In this document: one piece after another, positions 43,258 through 52,046 of the stretch
Position numbering within the stretch: position 1 is the stretch's first letter
Layout of the letters: each line of letters starts with the position of its first letter
From: Verrucomicrobiota bacterium
Lineage (GTDB): Bacteria; Verrucomicrobiota; Verrucomicrobiia; Limisphaerales; JADLHS01
Direction of reading: 5' to 3'
Length of the DNA: 52,046 nt
Assembly (NCBI GenBank): GCA_029573725.1
Contig: JAKQDQ010000165.1
Coordinates: forward strand, 1 to 52,046
Program-made: the position numbers and the translations under genes
The notes under the pieces: generated by a model
Databases searched by the model: none
What the model was told of the DNA's origin: nothing
Seen by the model: the letters and a program-made list of their open reading frames with translations, nothing else

Positions 43258-44229
43258 ATGAATGTGTTTGTGACCGGCGGAGCGGGTTACATCGGCTCGG
43301 TGTGTGTTGAAAGTCTGCTGGATGCGGGTTATACCGTGACGGTTTTCGACAATCTTTCGGAAGGCCACCGGGCGGCGGTGGACCCGCGCGCCACCTTCGT
43401 GCAAGGCTGCCTCAGCGATCCCGCGCTGATCACGCGGGCTGTTGCGGCTGCGCGCGCCGAGGCCATTTTCCATTTTGCCGCACATGCCCTGGTGGGTGAA
43501 TCCATGAAAAATCCCGCCAAATATTTTCGCAACAACGTCGCTTACGGGTTGAATTTGCTGGAGGCGGCCGCGGCGGCCCGCGTCAGAAAATTTGTCTTCA
43601 GTTCCACCTGCGCCACCTACGGTCCACCGGAACGCGTGCCGATGACGGAAGATTTGCCGCAACGCCCCATCAATCCCTACGGTGAGTCCAAGCTCATGTT
43701 CGAGAAGATGTTGCAATGGTATCAGCAACTGCACGGCCTCGAGTTCATTGCCTTTCGCTATTTCAATGCCGCGGGGGCCACGGAGAAATACGGCGAGCAT
43801 CACCGTGTCGAAACGCACCTGATTCCCAACGTGCTCAAGGTGGCCCTCGGGCAGGCCGCACAGTGCGAGATTTTCGGCACGGATTATCCCACGCCCGACG
43901 GAACGTGCATTCGGGACTACATTCACATTGCGGATTTGGCGCAGGCGCATATTCTGGGACTGGCTCCGGGGAAAACCGGTTTTTACAATCTCGGCAACGG
44001 CGACGGTTATTCGGTGCGGGAAGTCGTCCAGATGTGCGAGAAGGTCACCGGGAAAAAGATTCCGGCGGTGGCAAAGCCCCGGCGTCCGGGGGATCCACCC
44101 CGATTGGTGGCGGCGGCCAACAAAGCGGTGGTGGAGCTGGGCTGGCAGCCCAGGTACCCGACCCTGGAGGCCATTGTGAGCACTGCCTGGGCGTGGCATC
44201 AACGGCATCCAGCGGGCTACACGGATTGA
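43258..44229 (+). CDS. galE: UDP-glucose 4-epimerase
   Basis: Interconverts UDP-glucose and UDP-galactose with bound NAD. 323 residues. The Rossmann loop TGGAGYIGS is at 6-14, the catalytic Ser115/Ser116 in VFSSTCATYG, and the Tyr141-x3-Lys145 pair in NPYGESK. FNAAGA and DGTCIRDYIHIADLA complete the extended SDR pattern. ATG 43258 gives the usual MNVFVTGG start; ATG 43246 lies four codons upstream. The product would feed surface polysaccharide synthesis. It is followed at 92 bp by the RND efflux genes, which appear unrelated. Confidence 0.95.
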   Translation: MNVFVTGGAGYIGSVCVESLLDAGYTVTVFDNLSEGHRAAVDPRATFVQGCLSDPALITRAVAAARAEAIFHFAAHALVGESMKNPAKYFRNNVAYGLNLLEAAAAARVRKFVFSSTCATYGPPERVPMTEDLPQRPINPYGESKLMFEKMLQWYQQLHGLEFIAFRYFNAAGATEKYGEHHRVETHLIPNVLKVALGQAAQCEIFGTDYPTPDGTCIRDYIHIADLAQAHILGLAPGKTGFYNLGNGDGYSVREVVQMCEKVTGKKIPAVAKPRRPGDPPRLVAAANKAVVELGWQPRYPTLEAIVSTAWAWHQRHPAGYTD

Positions 44230-44321
44230 ACTGATCCCGGCTGTCCGGACGAAATTACTAACGGTCCGGAAGGCGCAGTCGCAGCGGCGGACCAGCCGGC
44301 CCGCCGCATTACCAGAAACGT

Positions 44322-45443
44322 ATGATCAAGAAAATTTTCGCGGCGCTGATCGTGGTCACCTTCGTCGTTGGCGGATTGGCGGGCGTCAAGGTGCTGCAAA
44401 TCCGGACGCTCATTGCGTTTGGCAAATCCTATCAACCGCCGGCCGAGGTGGTATCCACCGCAGTCGTCAAAGCGGACCAATGGCGCGAGACGCTTTCGGC
44501 CATCGGTTCCATTGCCGCCGTGCAAGGGACGCATCTGGCGGCGGAAGTTCCTGGCACGGTGGCGGAGATCCATTTTACGTCCGGCGCCGTCGTTGCCGCC
44601 GGCACGGTGCTGTTGCGCCTGGACACGAGCATGGAAGCCGCGCAGTTGCGCGCCTTGGAAGCGCAGGTGGCATGGGCGCAGACCAATCTGGCGCGATACC
44701 GGAATCTGCGCAGTGATCAGACCGTATCACCAGCCGAGTTTGATCAGGCGGAAACGGACCTGAAGCAGAAACAGGCCAATGCCGATGCGCTGCGCGCCAC
44801 GTTGGACAAAAAAGTGATCCGCGCCCCCTTCGCGGGCAGGCTCGGCATCCGCCAGGTCAACCTCGGCGAGTATGTGGACGCCGGCAAGCCGCTCGTTTCG
44901 CTGCAATCGTTGGCGCCGGTTTATGCGGATTTTTCCCTGCCGCAGCAGGAACTGGCGCGCCTGGCCACCGGCCTGCCGGTGCGGGTCACGACCGATACTT
45001 ATCCGGATCAGGAGTTTGCCGGCACGTTGACGGCCATCAATCCCGATCTGGACGTCGCCACGCGCAGCGTGCGTCTGCAGGCGACCTGCGCCAACGAAAA
45101 GGAACTGTTGCGGCCCGGCATGTTCGCCCGCGTGCAAGTGCTTCTGCCGGACACGCGCCAGGCGTTGGTGATCCCGGTGACTGCCGTGTTGAGCGCGCCC
45201 TTCGGGGACTCGGTTTATGTGGTGGAATCCGCCACCAACCATTCCGGAGGGCTGGTGGTGCGCCAGCAGTTCGTGCGGCTGGGCGAAGCGCAGGGGGATT
45301 TCGTCACCGTGCTCAATGGATTGCAGGCCGGAGAACGGGTGGTGACGTCCGGAGTTTTCAAACTGCGCCACGGCATGGCGGTGGAGGAAAGCCGGGAACC
45401 CGCGCCCTCCCTCCAGTCGCGACCCGATCCCGCCGACAGTTGA
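44322..45443 (+). CDS. RND efflux periplasmic adaptor (membrane fusion protein)
   Basis: 373 residues. An N-terminal membrane anchor (IFAALIVVTFVVGGLAGVKVL) is followed by the split lipoyl/barrel-sandwich halves (VQGTHLAAEVPGTVAEIHF and KKVIRAPFAGRLGIRQVNLGEYVDAG), an alpha-helical hairpin between them (QLRALEAQVAWAQTNLARY to KQKQANADALRATL), and the beta-barrel domain (VYADFSLPQQELARL). It links the inner-membrane pump to an outer-membrane channel. The pump gene follows after 20 bp; no TolC-type gene is present in the window. Substrate is not predictable. Confidence 0.93.
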   Translation: MIKKIFAALIVVTFVVGGLAGVKVLQIRTLIAFGKSYQPPAEVVSTAVVKADQWRETLSAIGSIAAVQGTHLAAEVPGTVAEIHFTSGAVVAAGTVLLRLDTSMEAAQLRALEAQVAWAQTNLARYRNLRSDQTVSPAEFDQAETDLKQKQANADALRATLDKKVIRAPFAGRLGIRQVNLGEYVDAGKPLVSLQSLAPVYADFSLPQQELARLATGLPVRVTTDTYPDQEFAGTLTAINPDLDVATRSVRLQATCANEKELLRPGMFARVQVLLPDTRQALVIPVTAVLSAPFGDSVYVVESATNHSGGLVVRQQFVRLGEAQGDFVTVLNGLQAGERVVTSGVFKLRHGMAVEESREPAPSLQSRPDPADS

Positions 45444-45463
45444 TCTGAACCGCCCCCATCTGC

Positions 45464-48400
45464 ATGAGGTCGTTGACCGACATTTTCATCCGCCGGCCGG
45501 TACTCGCGATCGTGGTGAATTTATTGATCCTGATCGCCGGACTGCAGGCCATCAAGACGTTGAACGTCCGGCAGTATCCCCGCAGCGAAAACGCCACGGT
45601 GACCGTAACCACGGTGTACATTGGGGCGAGCGCGGAACTGGTGCGAGGGTTCATTACGCAACCGCTGGAGCGCGCCATCGCGGCGGCCGACGGCATTGAG
45701 TACCTGCAATCCGTCAGCAAACTGGGGCTGTCCACGATCACCGCCCGCTTGAAGCTGGACTATGATGCGACCAAGGCGCTTTCGGAAATCAGTTCCAAGG
45801 TGGATCAGGTGCGCAAGGATCTGCCACCCGAAGCGGAAGTGCCCATCATCAACATTGAGTCGGCGGACACGCAGTTTGCCTCCGCTTACCTGAGTTTCAC
45901 CTCGGATCTTCTGGCAGCCAATCAGGTCACCGACTATCTGGTGCGCAAGGTCCAGCCGCGGCTGGCCGCCCTGGCCGGGGTGCAACGCGCCGATGTGCTG
46001 GGAGGCCGGACCCTGGCCATGCGCATCTGGCTGAAGGCCGATCGCCTGGCCGCCTACGGCATCAGTCCCCAGGAGGTGCGGCAGGCGCTGGCGGCGAATC
46101 ATTTTCTTTCCGCCATGGGCCACACCAAGGGGGCGCTCATTCAGGTCAACTTGACCGCCAACACGGATCTGCGCAGCGCCCGCGCGTTCAAAAATCTCGT
46201 GCTGCGGCAATCTGGCGACACGCTGGTGCGGCTGCAAGATGTGGCGGAGGTGGTGCTGGGCGCGGAGGATTACGATTCCGCCGTCCGTTTCAGCGGCGAG
46301 CATGCCGTCTTCATGGGCATCTGGGTTTTGCCCAATGCCAACTCGCTCGACGTGATTCGACGGGTGCATGAGGAGATGGCGGCGATCCAGAAGGAATTGC
46401 CGGCGGGCTTGACGGGGCATTTCGCCTACGACGCCACGGAGTACATCAATGACGCCATCCACGAGGTCATCCACACCCTGACCGAAACGCTGATCATTGT
46501 GGCGGTGGTGATTTTTCTGTTCCTGGGGTCATTCCGCTCCGTGCTCATTCCGTTGGTGGCCATTCCCATCTCCCTGATTGGCGCGGTATTTCTGATGCAG
46601 TTGTTTGGTTTTACCCTGAACCTCCTTACGCTTCTGGCCATTGTCCTTTCGGTGGGTTTGGTGGTGGATGACGCCATCGTGATTGTGGAAAATGTGGAGC
46701 GCCACGTGCGGGAAGGGAAGACGCCCGTGGACGCGGCCTTGCTGGGCGCGCGTGAGCTGGTGGGGCCGGTGATTGCCATGACCATTGTGCTGATGGCGGT
46801 GTACGCGCCGATCGCCTTCCAAGGCGGCCTCACGGGTTCGTTGTTCCGGGAATTCGCCCTGACACTGGCCGGGGCGGTTTTTATTTCCGGCATCGTCGCC
46901 CTGACGCTTTCGCCGGTCATGTCGGCGCGGCTCCTGCGCGGAGGTGGACGCGAGGAGGAGGGGCTGGTGGGCCGGATCAACCACGGCTTCGACTGGCTGC
47001 GCCGCCGGTACGCCGGGGTGTTGCGTTTGACCTTGAATGCCCGTCCCGCGGTTTACGTGATCTGGATTGTCTTGTCGCTGGCCACCATCCCCATGCTGAT
47101 GCTTTCGCCCAAGGAGCTCGCCCCTGCCGAGGATCAAGGCGTCACCCTCGGCATCATCGAGGGACCGGCCGATGCCACCATTGACCAGACGGCGTTCTAC
47201 ACGGACGCGGTGAACCGGGAGTTTTTCAAAACCCCCGAGGCGGAGCAGAGCTTTCAAATCACCTTTCCTGACAACGGGGTGAGCGGTCTGGTGTTGAAAC
47301 CCTGGACCGCCCGGCAGCGCACCGTGTTTGAGATCATGCCCGAGGTGCAGACGCGGGTGAACCAGGTGCCCGGGATCCGGACCATGATGGTCATGCCGCC
47401 CGCTTTGCCGGGCGGCGGCGATTTTCCGGTGGAAGTGTTGATTTGTTCGACCGCCGAACCGGAGACGATCTTGCATTTTGCAGAGCAGTTGCAACAGCAG
47501 GCAGCCACCAACGGCCTGTTCGCCTTCCCGCCGCTCATTGACACCAAGGTGGATCAGCCGGAAGTGGAACTGGTGATTGACCACGACAAGGTGGCGGCGC
47601 TCGGACTGAATTTGCAGACGGTCAGTGCGGATCTCGCGGCGCTGATGGGGGGGAATTTCGTCAACCGTTTCAATCTGGCCGGCCGGGCGTACAAGGTGAT
47701 TCCGCAGCTGAAACGTCAGGACCGGCTCAACCCCGGGCAGTTGGAAAACTATTATGTCACCGGACCGAACCAGCAGTTGGTGCCGGTCAGCACATTTGCC
47801 CGCCTGGAGAGGAAAGCGACCCCGCGTTCCCTGCACCGGTTCCAACAGTTGAATGCGGTGAAAATCTCCGCCGTGCCGATCCGTCCCCTGGACGAGGCGC
47901 TCAAGTTCTTTGAAAGCGAAGCCGCCCGCATCCTGCCCCAGGGGTACACGCTGGATTATACCGGGGAATCCCGGCAGTTGCGCACGGAGGGCAATAAATT
48001 CCTGCCCGCCTTCGTGCTGGCTGTGGTGCTGATCTTCCTCGTGCTGGCCGCGCAATTCAACAGCTTCCGCGACCCGCTCATTATTATTCTGGGTTCCGTG
48101 CCCCTGGCGATGTTCGGCGCCCTGATATTTTGCTTCCTCAAATTTCCCAATCCCAATTTGAGTTTTTGGACTGACGGCTGGACCACCACTTTCAACATTT
48201 ACGCGCAGGTGGGACTGGTCACGCTGGTGGGACTGGTTTCCAAAAACGGCATTTTAATCGTGGAATTCGCCAACGAACTGCAACGCCAGGGCAGGCCGAA
48301 AATCCTCGCCGTGCAGGAGGCCGCTTTGACGCGCTTGCGGCCGGTGCTGATGACCAGCATTGCCACCGTCTGCGGCCACTTTCCCCTGACGCTCGTCTCG

Positions 48401-48598
48401 GGAGCCGGCGCGGCCGCGCGCAATTCAATCGGTTTGATCATCGTCGCCGGCATGGCGTTCGGCACGCTTTTCACCCTGCTGGTGATTCCCGCCATTTACG
48501 TGCTCATTGCCAAGGAGCATGGCGCGGAGCCCGCGCGCACCACCGCCGCCCCCAAGCCGGTTGCGGCAGCGGTCGCCGCGCTGGCGGGGGCGGAATGA
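45464..48598 (+). CDS. RND multidrug efflux permease (HAE1/AcrB type)
   Basis: 1044 residues, the usual length. It starts MRSLTDIFIRRPVLAIVVNLL and has twelve membrane helices in two blocks, separated by large periplasmic porter/docking loops. The transmembrane proton-relay region shows VGLVVDDAIVIVENVERH in TM4 (paired Asp) and the second-half counterpart VGLVSKNGILIVEFANEL. It exports drugs or lipophilic compounds using the proton gradient together with the adaptor encoded just upstream. The C-terminal tail is Ala/Pro-rich. A REP-like stem-loop follows directly after its stop. Confidence 0.95.
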   Translation: MRSLTDIFIRRPVLAIVVNLLILIAGLQAIKTLNVRQYPRSENATVTVTTVYIGASAELVRGFITQPLERAIAAADGIEYLQSVSKLGLSTITARLKLDYDATKALSEISSKVDQVRKDLPPEAEVPIINIESADTQFASAYLSFTSDLLAANQVTDYLVRKVQPRLAALAGVQRADVLGGRTLAMRIWLKADRLAAYGISPQEVRQALAANHFLSAMGHTKGALIQVNLTANTDLRSARAFKNLVLRQSGDTLVRLQDVAEVVLGAEDYDSAVRFSGEHAVFMGIWVLPNANSLDVIRRVHEEMAAIQKELPAGLTGHFAYDATEYINDAIHEVIHTLTETLIIVAVVIFLFLGSFRSVLIPLVAIPISLIGAVFLMQLFGFTLNLLTLLAIVLSVGLVVDDAIVIVENVERHVREGKTPVDAALLGARELVGPVIAMTIVLMAVYAPIAFQGGLTGSLFREFALTLAGAVFISGIVALTLSPVMSARLLRGGGREEEGLVGRINHGFDWLRRRYAGVLRLTLNARPAVYVIWIVLSLATIPMLMLSPKELAPAEDQGVTLGIIEGPADATIDQTAFYTDAVNREFFKTPEAEQSFQITFPDNGVSGLVLKPWTARQRTVFEIMPEVQTRVNQVPGIRTMMVMPPALPGGGDFPVEVLICSTAEPETILHFAEQLQQQAATNGLFAFPPLIDTKVDQPEVELVIDHDKVAALGLNLQTVSADLAALMGGNFVNRFNLAGRAYKVIPQLKRQDRLNPGQLENYYVTGPNQQLVPVSTFARLERKATPRSLHRFQQLNAVKISAVPIRPLDEALKFFESEAARILPQGYTLDYTGESRQLRTEGNKFLPAFVLAVVLIFLVLAAQFNSFRDPLIIILGSVPLAMFGALIFCFLKFPNPNLSFWTDGWTTTFNIYAQVGLVTLVGLVSKNGILIVEFANELQRQGRPKILAVQEAALTRLRPVLMTSIATVCGHFPLTLVSGAGAAARNSIGLIIVAGMAFGTLFTLLVIPAIYVLIAKEHGAEPARTTAAPKPVAAAVAALAGAE

Positions 48599-48599
48599 A

Positions 48600-48698
48600 C
48601 CCGCGCAAAACCTTTTCGGGACCGGCCAGGAGAGACGCGCGCACACCGTCCGCGTCCTCACTCTCCGTTGCGCGGGAAGGGAGAGGGGAAGCGGACGG
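48600..48698. repeat. REP-like nested stem-loop between convergent genes
   Basis: The gap contains nested inverted repeats: outer CCGTCCGC (48646-48653) with GCGGACGG (48691-48698), inner CTCTCC (48661-48666) with GGAGAG (48680-48685). A competing pair CCCGCGCAA (48600-48608) with TTGCGCGGG (48668-48676) spans it. The two foldings are mutually exclusive. The form resembles intergenic REP-type palindromes and could act as a bidirectional terminator; no second copy exists in this window. Confidence 0.45.
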
Positions 48699-48707
48699 GC
48701 TGGACGG

Positions 48708-50147
48708 TCAGGGCGCGGCGGTCGCGCGAAAGAACCGCCGCGGAATATTCGTTTGAGTTTCCTCGAAGATCCATTCGCCCGAGGCGGGCAGGAGATTGGT
48801 TTGAATGGCCGTCCAGATTGCCAGGTTGGTGGAGGCCGCAAGCGTATAGCGGTGGTTGGGTTGACCGGTGATGCGCGCAGTAAACCGGGCGGCGCCCGCG
48901 ACACTTGTCAGGCCGGGGCGATCCAGAATTTTTCGGAGGTTGAGCCGGCCGCCACTGGCGCATTTCCCCAGGAATGCGGGACGCGAGTCCACCGCCGTCA
49001 GCAGCCAGGTTCGCAACTCCGCAGCAGGAGCATCGGGGAACTGTTGTCGCATCAGGGCCAGGGCGCCCGCCACGCACGCGGTGGCCATGGAAGTCCCGTT
49101 GCGGTTTTGGTACGCGTTGTCTGCCGCGATTCCGGTCGAAAGGATTTCAGCGCCGGGGGCAAACAGGTCCACACTCGCTGCCCCGTAGTTGGAGGCACTC
49201 CAGCGCGCATCCAGCCGCGTGGACGCACCGACGGAAAGCAGGTTGTCCAATTGGATGGAGGCGGGATAGAATGGCGTGAGGTCGGTGTTTTGGCCATTGT
49301 TTCCCGCCGCCGCCACCACCAGGACGTTTTGGGTGCGTGCGGTGTGGATGGCGTTGGACAAGGCCGCGGAAAATTCCGTGTTGCCCCAGCTTAAGTTGAT
49401 GATCTGCGCCCCGTTGGTCAGGGCAAATTCCATGCAGCTCAAGGCGTCAGAAATATAACCGTTGCCAGAAGCATCGAGAAATTTGCAGGCCATGATCTGA
49501 ACCCGCCAGGCGATGCCGGCGCTGCCACGGGCGTTGTCGGTGGTGGCGCCGATGATCCCCGCCAGATGGGTGCCGTGGCCGTTGTCATCCCAGGGATCCC
49601 GTGATCCGGTAAACGCATTATATCCGTGACTCCCATCACGGGGATCCGCCCAGAGGTTTTCCACCAGATCTTCGTGCGTGTAACGAATGCCGCTGTCAAT
49701 GATGGCGACGACCACATTGCTGGCCAAGCGCGCCACATCCCAGGCCTGCGGGGCGTTCAGATCCGCCCCAGGCACCCCGCCGTTCTGACCGTAGTTGTTC
49801 AGCCACCATTGGGTGCCGTTCTGAAAGTAAGGGTCGCTGGGGAGGGTGGCGGCGACGGAGACAACGTAATCCGGCTCGGCGAAATCAACCAGTCCGCTGG
49901 CCTGGTAGCGGGCGATGGCGTCGGCCACGTGGTCTTCGTTTCGCAACCGGACCACCTGGAGATCGGCAAGTGTCGGAAAGACCCGGACCACCTGTGCCTG
50001 GCGGGCGGCATGCAACGCGTTCAACCCGGGCAGCGCAGCGCCGTGCCGCGGCATCAGCAGAAGTTGCCGGCCATGCGAAGCAACGGTCGCTCCCCAAACC
50101 GACAGGCCCGATGAGAGGCAACAACAAACCAGAGCCAAGCGATTCAC
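48708..50147 (-). CDS. Secreted subtilisin-like serine protease (S8)
   Basis: About 479 residues from GTG 50147. A signal peptide (LALVCCCLSSGLSVWGA) is followed by an inhibitor-like propeptide (LPGLNALHAARQAQVVRVFP...VDFAEPDYVV). Catalytic residues, numbered from this start: Asp151 in AIIDSGIRYTHEDL, His191 in NGHGTHLAGIIG, Asn in AAAGNNGQ, and Ser353 in NGTSMATACVAGA. The last about 75 residues (ARFTARITGQPNHRYTLAAS to NIPRRFFRATAAP) are the C-terminal beta module frequent on verrucomicrobial exported proteins. The start is uncertain: GTG 50162 is also possible, the frame is open to 50375, and no Shine-Dalgarno sequence is visible. It is divergent from the FG-GAP protein. Confidence 0.88.
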   Translation of the reverse strand: MNRLALVCCCLSSGLSVWGATVASHGRQLLLMPRHGAALPGLNALHAARQAQVVRVFPTLADLQVVRLRNEDHVADAIARYQASGLVDFAEPDYVVSVAATLPSDPYFQNGTQWWLNNYGQNGGVPGADLNAPQAWDVARLASNVVVAIIDSGIRYTHEDLVENLWADPRDGSHGYNAFTGSRDPWDDNGHGTHLAGIIGATTDNARGSAGIAWRVQIMACKFLDASGNGYISDALSCMEFALTNGAQIINLSWGNTEFSAALSNAIHTARTQNVLVVAAAGNNGQNTDLTPFYPASIQLDNLLSVGASTRLDARWSASNYGAASVDLFAPGAEILSTGIAADNAYQNRNGTSMATACVAGALALMRQQFPDAPAAELRTWLLTAVDSRPAFLGKCASGGRLNLRKILDRPGLTSVAGAARFTARITGQPNHRYTLAASTNLAIWTAIQTNLLPASGEWIFEETQTNIPRRFFRATAAP

Positions 50148-50545
50148 AATCGGTAATGCCACGTTGCAGCAAAAACTGTCAATGCCGCCGGCAAAGCGCA
50201 ATCCGGGAAATTTCCGGGTGTTGCCGGGTTGACAAACGTGAAAAAGTATTGTGTTATCCGGGACAGTTTCCGGCCGATGGCGAAAGACATTCAAGTCGGG
50301 CTGGTTGTCGGAAGGCAATATTTTCGGAAGGTAGTAAATTCGGGATGCGGCATCCCTGACGCTTGCGGGGGTCATGAGGGCGGTGCGTTTCCCCGGTCGG
50401 ATACAATTACAAATTTAATATGCAAGCATCCACCACTCAGATTTTGTGTGCCAACGGAGGCTCCAGCCCGACCGGGCCCGGGCTGACCGCCGGGGGCGGT
50501 TGGCGACGGGCATTACCCGCGCCGGGTGCGGCTGCCGCGCCCACC
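50148..50545. other. 398-bp divergent intergenic region
   Basis: Contains a good plus-strand promoter at 50229-50257 and an AT-rich patch just before ATG 50420. The frame of the next gene is open back to ATG 50420, which would add 42 residues in front of the signal peptide. No other gene is supported. Confidence 0.5.
50229..50257 (+). promoter_or_regulatory. Sigma-70-type promoter
   Basis: TTGACA (50229-50234), 17-nt spacer, TGTTAT (50252-50257): a consensus -35 and a 4/6 match to the -10. It points to the secreted FG-GAP protein gene, implying a 5' leader of roughly 155-280 nt depending on the start used. Confidence 0.55.
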
Positions 50546-52046
50546 ATGAAGCGGCGCGGGGTGGTTTTCCGGTTGGCGCTGGGGATCGTGACCCTGCTCC
50601 TGGGAATGTTCCTCCCCGTGCAGAGTCAGGCGCAGCCGACCGCACCCCTGCAATTTGTTGAAGCACCCACCGCGAGTGGGTTTTTTGTTGCGGCATTAAC
50701 GAACACCATCAATGGCACCGGCGTGGGACAGGGGCAGAACTGGTCTTTGGAAGCTGAAACCGCCGACCGATTGACCGTACGCATCGAAACCGCAGTCGGA
50801 AACGCCCGGCCCAAGCTGAGAGTGTTGAATGCGGCGAATCAAACGGTCGCCAGCATTAACGGGGCGGCGACGGGGATTGCCGAGGTTTATGACGTTTTGT
50901 TGCCCGCTCCGGGCACGTACCGCGTACAAGTTTTTTCCGACCACCAAGCCTCGGAATACCGCTTGCGGGTGGATCTGGCTCGTGGCCCCCAGCTGGAAAC
51001 CGAACCCAACGACTCCATTGCGCAGGCGGTTGAACGCCCCATGGAAATGCAGGCGGGTCAGTTCCAGTTGCGTATGGCCGGGACGCTGACCAGTGAGGAT
51101 GCGAGCGGGGATTTTTTCAGGCTGGGCGCCTTGGCCCCGGGCAATTCGATCTCAGCCACCCTGCTGACCGGCCCGTATAGTCCTCTGTCTGTCAGCAACA
51201 CCACCATCACCCTCTATCGTGATACCAGTCCGCTGCTGGCCACGAATGCCGCCTTCGATTTTGTCGTAACCGATCCCGGCGACTACTTTGTGAGCCTTGT
51301 TGCATCCACGAACCGGGATCTCCTGGCCCAGTATTTCCTGACCCTCACGGTGACGGATGCCGTGCCGCCGACGGTGGCGGCGTTGACTCTGCCTGCGGCG
51401 GACTCCGTTGCCTCAAATATCATCAACGGATTTACCGTGACCTTTTCTGAACCCATGCACGCCGCTTCCGTCAATCAGGTGGCCAATTATTCGCTCCGTG
51501 CCGCCGGTTCTGATGGTTTGTTCGACACTGCCGACGACGTTTTGTATTCACTGCTTTCGCCTGATTATTCGCTGGGCACCAATGCCACTTTTGCCGTTGT
51601 GGATGGCCCGCTCCAACCCGGCGAGTATCGCTTTTCCATTGCCGCAACCATCACCGATCGCGCCGGCAACCCGCTGACTCCGGCCTTGACACACAATTTT
51701 ACGATCGTGGAGTGGGGCGATTTTGTTTTCGAGAATCGGGACAACGACGAGGTGGCGGTGGCGACGGGGCTTGGGGTGGTGGTGGCTGGGGGGTGGAGCG
51801 GGTCGTATGCGGTGGGGGGCAGCTACGGGGTGGGGAACAATCCGCATGGGCTGGAGTGGGGCGATTTTAATGGGGACGGCTGGGTGGATTTGGTGGTGGT
51901 GAACGGCGGTGCGGGGACGGTGAGCGTGTTGCTTGGGGCTGGGGACGGGGGTTTTGGGGCGGCGACGAGTTACGGAGTGGGGAACAGTCCGCGGGCGGTG
52001 GCGGTGGGGGATGTGAACGGGGATGGGCATGAGGATTTGGTGGTGG
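50546..52046 (+). CDS. Large secreted FG-GAP/VCBS-repeat protein, 3' end outside window
   Basis: The frame is open from ATG 50546 to the right edge, 500 codons without a stop. A signal peptide (LALGIVTLLLGMFLPVQSQAQ) begins the protein. Residues about 35-135 and 145-265 form two PPC-like beta domains (LETEPNDSIAQAVE begins the second); about 275-385 is a Big-like/SbsA-type domain (FTVTFSEPMHAASV). From about residue 390 FG-GAP/VCBS repeats begin (GDFNGDGWVDLVVVNGG, GDVNGDGHEDLVV), calcium-binding propeller blades. The repeats use G-ending codons very heavily (GTG, GGG, GCG) compared with the domain before. A surface or adhesion role is likely. ATG 50420, in the same frame, is an alternative start. 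Confidence 0.8.
   Translation, partial: MKRRGVVFRLALGIVTLLLGMFLPVQSQAQPTAPLQFVEAPTASGFFVAALTNTINGTGVGQGQNWSLEAETADRLTVRIETAVGNARPKLRVLNAANQTVASINGAATGIAEVYDVLLPAPGTYRVQVFSDHQASEYRLRVDLARGPQLETEPNDSIAQAVERPMEMQAGQFQLRMAGTLTSEDASGDFFRLGALAPGNSISATLLTGPYSPLSVSNTTITLYRDTSPLLATNAAFDFVVTDPGDYFVSLVASTNRDLLAQYFLTLTVTDAVPPTVAALTLPAADSVASNIINGFTVTFSEPMHAASVNQVANYSLRAAGSDGLFDTADDVLYSLLSPDYSLGTNATFAVVDGPLQPGEYRFSIAATITDRAGNPLTPALTHNFTIVEWGDFVFENRDNDEVAVATGLGVVVAGGWSGSYAVGGSYGVGNNPHGLEWGDFNGDGWVDLVVVNGGAGTVSVLLGAGDGGFGAATSYGVGNSPRAVAVGDVNGDGHEDLVV

Noticed and set aside
46529..48055. 508-codon minus-strand frame
   Set aside because: Antisense to the RND permease; no family resemblance.
51548..52030. 160-codon minus-strand His/Pro-rich frame at the right end
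   Set aside because: It is the antisense of G-ending codons in the FG-GAP repeats.
1..52046. CRISPR array, rRNA, tRNA or prophage
   Set aside because: No regularly spaced direct repeats, no ribosomal RNA core sequences, no cloverleaf candidate and no phage structural genes were seen on reading both strands.

Overview
The window looks like a chromosomal segment of a GC-rich, free-living member of the Verrucomicrobiota, probably near the Pedosphaera/Limisphaera (subdivision 3) group. The grounds are an H-X9-DG type prepilin-like protein, a histidine kinase with a beta-propeller sensor region, secreted proteins ending in the C-terminal module typical of this phylum, a DUF5069 protein, and many starts without a Shine-Dalgarno sequence. 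No rRNA, tRNA, CRISPR array or intact mobile element was recognised. The taxonomic call is inference from gene content, not a database result.

Left part (1-9.5 kb, all minus strand). In order of transcription this is a large propeller-sensor histidine kinase, a NarL-type response regulator, a pseudopilin-like secreted protein, and a very large secreted multidomain metzincin-like protein that runs off the left edge. Two near-identical 20-bp palindromes precede the regulator and the pseudopilin. At 9.6-10.5 kb lies debris: the 5' part of an iron-type alcohol dehydrogenase joined directly to a truncated ISNCY-type transposase.

10.5-22.4 kb is mostly housekeeping: a heme block (HemX/CcsA-like membrane protein, short hemA, hemC), a CsgG-family protein, a secreted protein, a TIM-barrel sugar isomerase, the sucA-sucB pair of 2-oxoglutarate dehydrogenase, and a hemerythrin-domain protein. 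22.5-27.2 kb holds a secreted amidase, a secreted AGE-family epimerase and, divergently, a DASS anion transporter.

27.6-35.5 kb is the most distinctive part. It carries an APH-fold kinase, an aromatic amino acid ammonia-lyase whose selectivity loop reads like tyrosine ammonia-lyase, a flavin-dependent-halogenase-like protein, an O-methyltransferase, a second convergent halogenase-like flavoprotein, a small unknown gene and an AraC/PocR regulator. I read it as a small aromatic-metabolite tailoring locus without visible ketosynthase or carrier-protein genes.

35.6-43.1 kb: a universal stress protein, then a tightly coupled ROK-like kinase / PIG-L deacetylase / guanine deaminase operon. On the minus strand follow an Rrf2 regulator, thioredoxin, a primary-type sigma factor and DUF5069. 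A GTAAC-N7-GTTAC palindrome occurs both at the Rrf2 promoter and upstream of trxA. A NamZ-type muramidase ends this part. 43.2-52 kb: galE, an RND efflux adaptor and pump, a secreted subtilase behind a REP-like stem-loop, and the 5' part of a large secreted FG-GAP/VCBS repeat protein that runs off the right edge. Both edge genes are incomplete and have no stop codon in the window.
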